A stretch of DNA of 64,000 bases from CAZSAT01 sp964604675. Lineage in GTDB: Bacteria > Myxococcota_A > UBA796 > CAJQPC01. The notes below the pieces were generated by a model. It made no database searches. It was not told where the DNA came from and saw only the letters and a program-made list of their open reading frames with translations. The stretch covers positions 62,001 to 126,000 of the forward strand of contig CAZSAT010000001.1 in assembly GCA_964604675.1 (NCBI GenBank), given 5' to 3'. This document shows, piece after piece, positions 16,306 to 23,422 of the stretch. The position numbers were made by a program, and so were the translations under genes. Within the stretch, counting starts at the first letter, position 1, and each line of letters opens with the position of its first letter.

Positions 16306-17709
16306 ATGCTCTGGCTGTTGGCCTGCGCGCCCTCCGAGCCCCCCCCGGAGCGCGCCAGGGTGGCCGAGGCGGCCGGTCTCGGCCTGCTCGCGCGCGCCCC
16401 CCTCTCGCCCATCGAAGGCGACGCGCTGCCGTACGAGGGCTACCAGGTGCGGCCCGTCAGCCTTCAGATCTACGCGGACTTCCGGGTGTCGGGGGCCCTC
16501 TGGCTGCCCGACGCCCCCAACGGCCGAGCGGTGCTCGTCGCGCACGGCCACTTCGGGGAGGGCAAGTCGAGCGGCGAGAGCCAGGGGCCGGCGCACGCCT
16601 TCGCTGCCGCCGGCTACACCGTGCTCGCGCTCGACACGCCGGGTGTGGAGGAGGGGGACCTCCCGGGGCGCCGCATCCACTTCGAGGCCGGCGCCCACGG
16701 CCGGGCCTTGCTGGCCTCGGCCGGTACCTCGGCGATGGCGGTGCAGCTGGAGACCCTGCAGGCGGGCCTCGATCTGCTCGAGGCCCGCGGGCACGAGCAG
16801 ATCGTGGTCACCGGCGCGTCGGGGGGTTCGGTGCAGGCGCTCTACCTGCTCTTCGTCGACCCGCGGCCCGCCGGCGCGGTGCTGGCCAGCTTCGTCCCGA
16901 TGCCGCGGGAGGCCCGCGCCGCCGGCTGCCCGTGCGATGTGCTGCCCGGCTGGCCAGGGCCGGACCCCACGCTCCTTGCGGCGATCGACAAGCCCACGCT
17001 CTGGCTCTCCGAGCTGCCACAGGAGCGCCCGGAGGGGCTCCCCCGCTCCGCCGACTTCCAGGTGATCGAAGGTCCTCACGGCTACGAGCGCCCGATGATC
17101 GACGCCGCCGTGGCCTGGGTCGACGACCGGATCGGCGGCGCCGGGAAGGTGCCGACCCAGCTGCCCCACACGCCCTCCACCGCGCTGGCCTCGGCCGACG
17201 TCGGGACCGCCACCTTCGCCGACCTGCTCACCCGCAGCACGGCCAGCCCGTGGCTTCCGAGGCCGCGGACCGGTGGTGGCTGGACCGCGGAGTGCAGCGG
17301 AGAGGGCCGAACGGTGCTCACGCTCGGAGCCGAAGCGCACGACCTGGCCGCGCTGAGCGACTTCCGGGTCTGCCCCCTCACGATCGTGCCCGACGCGATC
17401 GGCGTGACCGAGGGGATCGCGCGCGGCCGGCCCTACGCCGACGTCCTGGCCGGCACCATCGCCGACGCCGCCAAGGCGCGGAAGGCCGATGGCGTCTACG
17501 CCGTGCGGGGCTGGGGGATTCCAGCGCGCGGCTCCGGCCTGCCCTTCGTGGTCCGAGATCCGCTGACCTTGGCCACCATCGAGGAGAGCGACCCCACCTG
17601 GATCCATGTCCCCGGGGCCTGGTGGTCCGGCGATCCGTCGGCGGGTGCGCTGGCCACCGGCCCCGACCCGGCCGCACTGGCGGGCGCCCTCGTGGGTCCT
17701 GCCCCGTGA
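16306..17709 (+). CDS. Alpha/beta-hydrolase lipoprotein (acetyl-xylan-esterase-like)
   Basis: 467 residues. M-L-W-L-L-A-C gives a lipobox with Cys7. An alpha/beta-hydrolase core follows: strand 'AVLVAHGHFGEGKSSGES' (oxyanion H-G), nucleophile elbow G-A-S-G-G-S, and a late 'EGPHGYERP' that supplies the catalytic His. The final ~150 residues form an extra domain containing 'LDTPGVEEGD'-independent sequence of unknown family. The arrangement resembles secreted prolyl/acetyl-ester hydrolases of the dienelactone type. Substrate unknown. Ends 3 bases from the convergent 39-residue membrane protein. Confidence 0.75.
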   Translation: MLWLLACAPSEPPPERARVAEAAGLGLLARAPLSPIEGDALPYEGYQVRPVSLQIYADFRVSGALWLPDAPNGRAVLVAHGHFGEGKSSGESQGPAHAFAAAGYTVLALDTPGVEEGDLPGRRIHFEAGAHGRALLASAGTSAMAVQLETLQAGLDLLEARGHEQIVVTGASGGSVQALYLLFVDPRPAGAVLASFVPMPREARAAGCPCDVLPGWPGPDPTLLAAIDKPTLWLSELPQERPEGLPRSADFQVIEGPHGYERPMIDAAVAWVDDRIGGAGKVPTQLPHTPSTALASADVGTATFADLLTRSTASPWLPRPRTGGGWTAECSGEGRTVLTLGAEAHDLAALSDFRVCPLTIVPDAIGVTEGIARGRPYADVLAGTIADAAKARKADGVYAVRGWGIPARGSGLPFVVRDPLTLATIEESDPTWIHVPGAWWSGDPSAGALATGPDPAALAGALVGPAP

Positions 17710-17712
17710 GGG

Positions 17713-17832
17713 CTACTGGCGCTCCTTCACGCTCGCCTTCACACGCTCGTACTCCCGCGGGATCACCCGCCACCAGGCCACCAACACGGCGAACAACACG
17801 GCGAGCGCCACGGCCTGCGCTTCGACGCTCAC
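17713..17832 (-). CDS. 39-residue single-pass membrane protein
   Basis: A short gene: V-S-V-E-A-Q then a hydrophobic helix (AVALAVLFAVLVAWW) and a basic tail ending K-E-R-Q. AGGAG lies 4 bases before the GTG, which overlaps the stop of the ACC-deaminase-like gene (GTGA). The strong ribosome site plus coupling argue that it is real. Function unknown; too short for family assignment. Confidence 0.6.
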   Translation of the reverse strand: MSVEAQAVALAVLFAVLVAWWRVIPREYERVKASVKERQ

Positions 17833-18791
17833 GAAGCTCCTGCGAGGGGCCCCATCCGTCCGCAGCTCGCCAGGAAGACCGCCTGCGAGACCCGCCCCTC
17901 CGCCAGCCAGCGCTGGGTGCAGGCCAGCGCCTTGGCGGTGTACGTCGGCTCCACGGGAAAGGCCCACGTGGTGTCCATCACCGCGAGGCCCTCATCGGTC
18001 GCCACCCCGTAGCCACCCCCGTACGCGCTGTGGTCCACGACCAGGCGCTCGGGGCGGACCGCGACGTCGGCACCAGCGCTTCCCAACAAGCGCGCGGCCG
18101 CCCGAGCCAGCCACAGCACGACCGCGCGGCTGGACCACGGCCACTGGGCCACGCGGACCCCGACCACTCGGGTTCGCAGCCCAGCCAGGCCCAAGCCCAC
18201 GAGCAGCCCTGCGGCGGTGCCGCCACTCCCCATGGCCACGAACACCGCCTCCGGCTCGGGCAGGGCACCCGAAGCCACCTGCAGCGCGAGCTCCAGCCCG
18301 GTGTCCACGTGCCCGAGGGTGCCCAGTGGCGTCGACCCGCCCGCCCACATCACCAACGGCGCCACGCCGTCCTCCGCGCGCGCCGAGCGCCAGGCCCGGC
18401 CGGCCGCCCACGCTGCGCCCACCTCGCCGTCTGCGTCCCACACCCTGTGGCACAGCCGGTCGATCCGCGCCTTCTGCAGCAGCACGTGCTGGGTCTCGGG
18501 CTGCGGGATGCGCACCGCGTGGGTCTTGATCCCGTGCCGCGCACCGTGCACGCCGCACGCCACGAGGTGGTGGCTGCCGGCCGCTCCGATGGTCAGGATC
18601 GAGCGCCCACGGGCGGCGGGGAGCAGCCACTCCAGCTTCCGCACCTTGTTGCCGCCATAGCGCCCGCTCGCGAGATCCTCGCGCTTCACCCAGAGCCCGT
18701 CCGAGAGCGGTTCCACAGGGGTGGGGAAGTCGCCCAGCGGCACGAAGCTCGGCCGCAACGAAGGCACCCGATCCGGCAACGCACGCGACAC
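17829..18791 (-). CDS. PLP enzyme of the ACC deaminase / D-cysteine desulfhydrase family
   Basis: 320 residues. 'FPTPVEPLSDGLWVKREDLA' and 'GRYGGNKVRKLEWLL' are the family opening, with the PLP-binding Lys in G-G-N-K. 'GAAGSHHLVACGVHGARHG' follows, and 'FVAMGSGGTAAGLLVGLGLA' is the phosphate-binding Gly loop. The reaction (deamination of a D-amino acid or aminocyclopropane carboxylate) cannot be fixed from sequence. Start chosen at GTG 18791 because a -10 TACCCT ends exactly 6 bases upstream; an ATG at 18815 would overlap the divergent gene. Couples to the downstream 39-residue membrane protein. Confidence 0.82.
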   Translation of the reverse strand: MSRALPDRVPSLRPSFVPLGDFPTPVEPLSDGLWVKREDLASGRYGGNKVRKLEWLLPAARGRSILTIGAAGSHHLVACGVHGARHGIKTHAVRIPQPETQHVLLQKARIDRLCHRVWDADGEVGAAWAAGRAWRSARAEDGVAPLVMWAGGSTPLGTLGHVDTGLELALQVASGALPEPEAVFVAMGSGGTAAGLLVGLGLAGLRTRVVGVRVAQWPWSSRAVVLWLARAAARLLGSAGADVAVRPERLVVDHSAYGGGYGVATDEGLAVMDTTWAFPVEPTYTAKALACTQRWLAEGRVSQAVFLASCGRMGPLAGAS

Positions 18792-18797
18792 CGCTGG

Positions 18798-18807
18798 AGG
18801 GTAGCCT
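18798..18807. promoter_or_regulatory. Symmetric bidirectional -10 element AGGGTAGCCT
   Basis: Minus strand TACCCT (18803-18798) and plus strand TAGCCT (18802-18807) share the central TA. Each ends exactly 6 bases before a start codon, GTG 18791 on minus and ATG 18814 on plus. It appears to drive two divergent leaderless transcripts from one opened DNA segment. Confidence 0.55.
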
Positions 18808-18813
18808 GCCCCC

Positions 18814-20169
18814 ATGAACTGTGGCCTGCCCGCCGTCCTCGCCGCCCTGTCCGGCCAACCCATCGAGGTGCACGAGCACGTCCTGACCCCGCCCCCGGAG
18901 CTCCGCGCGCCCACCCCAGCGCCACCGGCGGAGGGCAAGACCGTGTACGGCTCCAACTTCGAACACCACGTCGACGGCCAGAACTTCACCGTGCAGTGGT
19001 CCGGATCCGAGGGCGACGAAGCGAGCGCGCTGGCCGCTCTGAGCGCCCTGGAGATCGCATGGACCGAGCTGGTCGAGCTCGAGGGCTGGCCGCAGCCGGT
19101 CTCGAGCGACACGTACTTCCTCTGGGTGCTGCTCGACCGAGGGCTCGCCGGCACCACCGGCTACACCACCGTCTACACCACGCCCGACTACCCGGACGGG
19201 TACCCGGTCACCTACCTGAACCCCGACTACGCCTGGGACGACGCCTTCTGGACCAGCCTGGCGGCCCACGAGTTCGGCCACGCCCTGCAGTACCGGCTGC
19301 GGGCGGCCAGCACCGGAGGTGACGAAGAGAGCTGGTACTGGGAGGCGAGCGCCGAGTGGATGGCCGAGACGGCCGTGCCCACCGCCGATGCCTACGCCTA
19401 CCAGAGCCTCTACTACTGCGACAACCCGGCGTACCGGTACAGCTCGATGACCGACCTCCACCAGTACGGCATGCTGGTGCTCAACGCGTGGCTCGAGGAG
19501 CACGGCCCGGGCCCGGGAAGCCTGCAGGACGTCTGGCGCCTCGGCGAGTCGCGGGTGGGCGAGACCTGGGAGGGGATCCTCGCCGACAGCACGGGGCTCG
19601 ACGTCTCGACCATCTGGGGCGGCTTCACCGGCCACCTCGCCAACGGCTCCCTGCGGGAGTCGGCGCTGTACTTCGAGCCGGACCAACGCGGCGAGCTGGA
19701 ACAGGGGGCGAGCGGCAGCCTCGCGTACCTGGGGTCGGACTTCTGGATCGCCACCTCGGAGGTGGCGGTCTCCAGCAGCGACCGGGTGGCGCTCGGGGGA
19801 CCCGATGGCTGGGCGGAGACCGTGACCGTGGCCCCGGGCGAGGTGCTCACCGTCACCGGCCTGGGGGACCCCGTGACCGACTACACCCTCGAGCTCGGGC
19901 CGCCCTCGCAACCCGACGACACCGCGGCCCCCGGGGACACGGACGGCCCACCGGCCGACACCGAGGCGCCTCGCGACACCGCGAGCGACCCGGGTGACGA
20001 CGGTCGGCCCGGCAGCGACGCGACCGAGACCTGGCAGCTCTGTGGCTGCAACGGCGCAGCAACGGGGGCCTGGTGGCTGTTGGGCCTGGTGCCCCTCGCC
20101 CGACGACGACGCCTCAGAGAGCCAGCACGCCTTCGATCGACTCCATCAAGGCCACCCGCTTCCGGGTGA
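18814..20169 (+). CDS. Zinc metalloprotease-like surface protein with MYXO-CTERM-like tail
   Basis: 451 residues. An H-E-F-G-H zinc motif at about residue 152, with 'WYWEASAEWMAE' providing the downstream Glu region, marks a gluzincin-like peptidase. The C-terminus has an Asp/Thr/Pro linker (residues ~370-405). It then shows 'LCGCNGAATGAWWLLGLVPL' and R-R-R-R, the pattern of MYXO-CTERM sorting tails. An in-frame TAG at 18802 forces the start at this ATG, yet the N-terminus is not a convincing signal peptide. Eighteen residues follow the Arg run and overlap the phosphofructokinase tail by 56 bases. Confidence 0.78.
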   Translation: MNCGLPAVLAALSGQPIEVHEHVLTPPPELRAPTPAPPAEGKTVYGSNFEHHVDGQNFTVQWSGSEGDEASALAALSALEIAWTELVELEGWPQPVSSDTYFLWVLLDRGLAGTTGYTTVYTTPDYPDGYPVTYLNPDYAWDDAFWTSLAAHEFGHALQYRLRAASTGGDEESWYWEASAEWMAETAVPTADAYAYQSLYYCDNPAYRYSSMTDLHQYGMLVLNAWLEEHGPGPGSLQDVWRLGESRVGETWEGILADSTGLDVSTIWGGFTGHLANGSLRESALYFEPDQRGELEQGASGSLAYLGSDFWIATSEVAVSSSDRVALGGPDGWAETVTVAPGEVLTVTGLGDPVTDYTLELGPPSQPDDTAAPGDTDGPPADTEAPRDTASDPGDDGRPGSDATETWQLCGCNGAATGAWWLLGLVPLARRRRLREPARLRSTPSRPPASG

Positions 20170-21193
20170 CCGCGCTGGAGCCGTCCAGCAACGCCGCCGT
20201 CTGCTCCAACACCGTGGACAGCTCGAACAGGGTGACCGCCGGATCCGCCGTGGCGTGACCACCGGGCACCGGGGCCTGCCACGCGGCCATGACGTCGCTG
20301 CGACCGGTGAGCGCGGCCTCGAGCGCACCGAGCGCCAGGCGCGCCGCCACCATCCGGTCCTGGAAGCTGGGGTGGCCGCCACGGACCACGTGCCCTAGCA
20401 CCGTGCTGCGAACGGCCGCGTCCGGCAGGTCGGCCAGCCGCCGTTCGAGCAGCGCCACGAGCCGATGGCACGGCAGCTCCACGCCCTCGCTCTTGATGAC
20501 GATCACCCGCTTCTTGTCACGACCCGGTGCCCAGGCTCGACGAACCACGTCCTCGACGCTGTCGACGAGCTCCCGATCGCTCCGCCCGGACTCCCGGAAG
20601 AGCACCCCCTCGGCCGCCAGGGCCACGCCCGACGCCATGGCGAGGTAGCCGCAGTGCCGCCCCATGACCTCGACCACGAAGCACCGCCGGTGGGAGCGGG
20701 CGGTGTCGGCCAGCCGGTCACAGGCCTCGACGATCGTGTTGAGCGCAGTGTCCACCCCGACCGCGGTGGCCGTGCAGCCGATGTCGTTGTCGATCGACGC
20801 CGGCACCCCCACGATGGGCACCTCGGTCTCCTGCGTGAGCAGGTGCGCCCCGGTCAAGGAGCCGTTGCCACCGATCACGATGAGCGCGTCGATGCCGGCG
20901 AGCTGCCGCGCGGCCTGCCGTCGACCGTCCAGGCCGCGGAAGCGGGCGGAGCGGGCCGAGCCGAGCAGGGTGCCGCCGGTGCAGCCCTCGACCTCGACCG
21001 CGTGGATCGGTGCCAGCTCGCCGCCCACGTCCCGTGTGAGGTCTCGGAAACGCCCGTCGATCAGTCCTTCGTAGCCCTCGAGCACACCGAGGACCTCCAC
21101 ACCCCGCCCCGCGGCGACCTTTACGATGGCCCTCAGAGCGGCGTTCATGCCCGGCGCGTCACCGCCGGATGTGAGAACTGCGAGACGAGGCAT
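20114..21193 (-). CDS. pfkA: ATP-dependent 6-phosphofructokinase-like enzyme
   Basis: 359 residues. Family blocks: 'LAVLTSGGDAPGMNAALRAI', 'GCTGGTLLGSAR', I-G-G-N-G-S-L-T-G, 'PIVGVPASIDNDIGCTATAV' (Asp135/Asp137 catalytic), 'VVEVMGRHCGYLAMASG' and 'VLGHVVRGGHPSFQDR'. The nucleotide-loop G-G-D-G is G-G-N110-G here. PFK phosphorylates fructose 6-phosphate in glycolysis; the Asn substitution leaves the phosphoryl donor (ATP or PPi) uncertain. On the minus strand a TACAAC ends 6 bases before the ATG, suggesting a leaderless mRNA. Confidence 0.88.
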   Translation of the reverse strand: MPRLAVLTSGGDAPGMNAALRAIVKVAAGRGVEVLGVLEGYEGLIDGRFRDLTRDVGGELAPIHAVEVEGCTGGTLLGSARSARFRGLDGRRQAARQLAGIDALIVIGGNGSLTGAHLLTQETEVPIVGVPASIDNDIGCTATAVGVDTALNTIVEACDRLADTARSHRRCFVVEVMGRHCGYLAMASGVALAAEGVLFRESGRSDRELVDSVEDVVRRAWAPGRDKKRVIVIKSEGVELPCHRLVALLERRLADLPDAAVRSTVLGHVVRGGHPSFQDRMVAARLALGALEAALTGRSDVMAAWQAPVPGGHATADPAVTLFELSTVLEQTAALLDGSSAVTRKRVALMESIEGVLAL

Positions 21194-21199
21194 GCTCCG

Positions 21200-21205
21200 G
21201 TTGTA
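21200..21205 (-). promoter_or_regulatory. Putative -10 (TACAAC) for pfkA
   Basis: On the minus strand TACAAC ends 6 bases before the ATG at 21193, matching the spacing seen before many other genes here. Confidence 0.4.
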
Positions 21206-21259
21206 GCAAACCCGAGCCGTCACCGGGTATACGGCGGACCTCGGGAGAGGCAAAGGAAC

Positions 21260-21802
21260 ATGCTGCAGGTTGGTGAGGACGCTCCGCGGTTCTCCGTTCA
21301 GCCGGTCTTCGGGCTCCAGGTGGAGCTCCACGAACAGACCCGGCGCTATCCATTGGTGCTCTGCTTCCTGCCGCACACGGGCTCTCCTTGGTGTCGGGAA
21401 GCGATGTTCAAGCTCCAGGAGGCGTACGCCAGCTTCGACCTGCACGGCGCCCAGGTGCTGGTCATCACCCCCGCGAGCATGGACGTCGCCAACGACTACG
21501 TGCCCCGCTACCACATCCTCTTCCCGGTGGTCTGCGACCCCCAGTTCGAGCTCTTCTCGCTCTACAGCGTGCCCAAGGGTGGCGCGGCCGGTGCCCTGAA
21601 GTCGCTGCGCCCGGATCGGCTCGTGAAGAACCTGCGCGCCCTGAAGCGCGGACTCGGCCCCGTCGAGGGCGTCGAGACCCAGCTCCCGGCCTTCTTCGTG
21701 ATCGCCCCGGGTGGCAAGCTGGTCTACGCGCGCTACGGCGGCGCGATCAGCGACCAGCCCGACGTCGACGCCCTGCTCGAGGCGGCCCGCGGATGCTGCT
21801 GA
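21260..21802 (+). CDS. Peroxiredoxin (AhpC/TSA, BCP-like) ending in Cys-Cys
   Basis: 180 residues of thioredoxin fold. 'PLVLCFLPHTGSPWCREAMF' places the peroxidatic Cys at residue 45 (T-x-x-x-W-C-x-E pattern). Later strands 'GAQVLVITPASMDVANDYV' and 'PAFFVIAPGGKLVYARYGG' complete the fold. The last two residues are Cys179-Cys180, a possible resolving pair. AAAGGA lies 5 bases before the ATG. The open frame extends far upstream but only through the pfkA antisense. The final codons overlap the start of the next gene by 10 bases, so they are expressed together. Confidence 0.85.
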   Translation: MLQVGEDAPRFSVQPVFGLQVELHEQTRRYPLVLCFLPHTGSPWCREAMFKLQEAYASFDLHGAQVLVITPASMDVANDYVPRYHILFPVVCDPQFELFSLYSVPKGGAAGALKSLRPDRLVKNLRALKRGLGPVEGVETQLPAFFVIAPGGKLVYARYGGAISDQPDVDALLEAARGCC

Positions 21803-22911
21803 GCCTGCTGGCCGCGTGTTCCACCTCCTACAGCGCGTCGGCGCTGCCGACCTGGGTGAACGTGGCTGTGCGCTTCGACGACGGGAGCCACGGCTCGGTC
21901 ACCGTCAGCTTCGACAACCCGCGCCGCCCCCCCGAGATCCGCTACCAGAATGGCCTGTGGACCTTCGACGGCGCGGACTTCCTGCGCATCGACACCCGCG
22001 TGCGTCAGCACGAAGGCGAGGTCCTGCACGACCTGTCGGTCACCGACCTGATGACCGACGAGCGCTACGTCGTCGACACCGAATCCGCCGGTGACCACTG
22101 GGACATCGCGGCGGTTCGCGACGGGGCTGTGGCGCTGGACGGCGACCGTGGCGTGTTCTGGATCGACGCGCGCACCGGCGACGAAGTCGAACCGGGAGAG
22201 GTCGCTCACGAGCTCGTGCACTTCGGACCCGGACGTGGCTTCACCATCGAGCTCGAAGACGGCACCGCCAACCTCAAGCTCCCCTTGCGAGAGGACGAAG
22301 GCCTGCCGCTCTTCCAGGACGTGGCACAGATCGTCTCCGTCAGCTGGCTCTACGACAACGAGGTCGACGACGCCGAGCGCGCCGCGCTCGGCAGCGTCTT
22401 CAAGGCCGTCAGCCCGATCTGGGCCCGCAACCAACCGGCCGCGGTGGATGGTCGGCTCACCGAGTGGCGCCACGACCGGGCCCTGGCCGTGGACAGCGAC
22501 AGCCACGTCCAGGACGGGCTCGAGGACTGGGCCGGCGCCCGCGACGGCAGCTTCGGCGTGGCTGCAAGGGTCGACGACGGCCGGCTGAAGCTCGCCATCA
22601 GGGTGCGGGACGACCAGCTCCTCTACGGGGAAGACCAGCTGGTGATCCAGGTCGGGGCGAATGCCTACCACGTCGACATCGCCTCGGCGGGCCCGATCCG
22701 CGGACTCATCGGCGCCAAGGGCGTCTTCACCGACACCGTGGACTTCGGCACCGGGCTGGAGCTCTCCTTGCCACTGCCTCCGCCGCCCACCGAGAAGGCG
22801 GCCCTGCCGCTGGTGGTCAGCTACATCGACGCCGACCCGGACCAGGCGGTCGCCACGGTGCTGTCGAACGCGCCGAGCATGCGCGCGCTGGCGATCCGGC
22901 GGGAGATGTAG
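21793..22911 (+). CDS. Lipoprotein with C-terminal CBM9/DOMON-like domain
   Basis: 372 residues. M-L-L-S-L-L-A-A-C gives a lipobox with Cys9. The N-terminal ~200 residues are beta-rich and unrecognised. The C-terminal ~165 residues read 'PAAVDGRLTEWRHDRALAVD' through 'LKLAIRVRDDQLLYGEDQLV', the layout of family-9-like carbohydrate-binding/DOMON domains. That would give a surface sugar- or cofactor-binding lipoprotein. It starts inside the peroxiredoxin gene (10-base overlap) and ends 2 bases from the convergent moaC. Confidence 0.65.
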   Translation: MLLSLLAACSTSYSASALPTWVNVAVRFDDGSHGSVTVSFDNPRRPPEIRYQNGLWTFDGADFLRIDTRVRQHEGEVLHDLSVTDLMTDERYVVDTESAGDHWDIAAVRDGAVALDGDRGVFWIDARTGDEVEPGEVAHELVHFGPGRGFTIELEDGTANLKLPLREDEGLPLFQDVAQIVSVSWLYDNEVDDAERAALGSVFKAVSPIWARNQPAAVDGRLTEWRHDRALAVDSDSHVQDGLEDWAGARDGSFGVAARVDDGRLKLAIRVRDDQLLYGEDQLVIQVGANAYHVDIASAGPIRGLIGAKGVFTDTVDFGTGLELSLPLPPPPTEKAALPLVVSYIDADPDQAVATVLSNAPSMRALAIRREM

Positions 22912-22913
22912 CC

Positions 22914-23384
22914 TCAGCGCACCCAGGTGCCGCTGCGACCGCCTCGCTTCTCCAGCAGCTGCACGGGACCGATCACGGGCCCCTTGTCGATGGCCTTGAC
23001 CATGTCGTAGACCGTCAACAGCGCGGCACTCACGGCCGTCAGGGCTTCCATCTCCACCCCGGTGCGCCAGGTGCAGCGCACGCGAGCCACCACCCGCACC
23101 CGGTTCGGGGCTTCGGCGGTGACGTCCACCTTCACACCGGTCAACGGCAAGGGGTGGCACAAGGGGACGAGGTCCGCCGTGCGCTTGGCGGCGGCGATCC
23201 CCGCCACCTGGGCGATCGCGAGCACGTCGCCCTTCTTGACCCGGCCCGACGTGATGGCCACGAAGGCAGGCTCGGACAGGCGGATCAGGCCTTCCGCGAT
23301 CGCCTCGCGGTCCGTGACATCCTTGTCGCCGACCTCGACCATGCGGGCGTTGCCCTCGGCGTCGATGTGCGTGAGCTCCGACAT
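22914..23384 (-). CDS. moaC: Cyclic pyranopterin monophosphate synthase MoaC
   Basis: 156 residues, the normal length. 'MVEVGDKDVTDREAIAEGLI', 'GDVLAIAQVAGIAAAKRTAD', 'LVPLCHPLPLTGVKV' and 'TGVEMEALTAVSAALLTVYD', with 'MVKAIDKG', are textbook MoaC. The catalytic Lys and the C-H-P-L motif are intact. It makes the pyranopterin in molybdenum cofactor synthesis. No other moa gene lies nearby. On the minus strand TAGTGT ends 6 bases before its ATG, back-to-back with the promoter of the divergent aminotransferase. Confidence 0.96.
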   Translation of the reverse strand: MSELTHIDAEGNARMVEVGDKDVTDREAIAEGLIRLSEPAFVAITSGRVKKGDVLAIAQVAGIAAAKRTADLVPLCHPLPLTGVKVDVTAEAPNRVRVVARVRCTWRTGVEMEALTAVSAALLTVYDMVKAIDKGPVIGPVQLLEKRGGRSGTWVR

Positions 23385-23390
23385 GCAGAG

Positions 23391-23396
23391 ACACTA
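23391..23396 (-). promoter_or_regulatory. Putative -10 (TAGTGT) for moaC
   Basis: On the minus strand TAGTGT ends 6 bases before the ATG at 23384, inside the 38-base gap to the divergent aminotransferase gene. Confidence 0.45.
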
Positions 23397-23409
23397 TCCG
23401 ACCCCGGGT

Positions 23410-23415
23410 TAGCTT
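23410..23415 (+). promoter_or_regulatory. Putative -10 (TAGCTT) for the DegT-family gene
   Basis: TAGCTT ends 7 bases before the ATG at 23423, with no ribosome site between. It shares a 38-base gap with the moaC promoter, so their -35 regions must overlap the opposing transcription start. Confidence 0.4.
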
Positions 23416-23422
23416 GGCCCCG

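Noticed and set aside
14316..16412. 698-codon open frame on the minus strand
   Set aside because: His/Gly/Arg-rich shadow of the GMC oxidoreductase with no recognisable domain.
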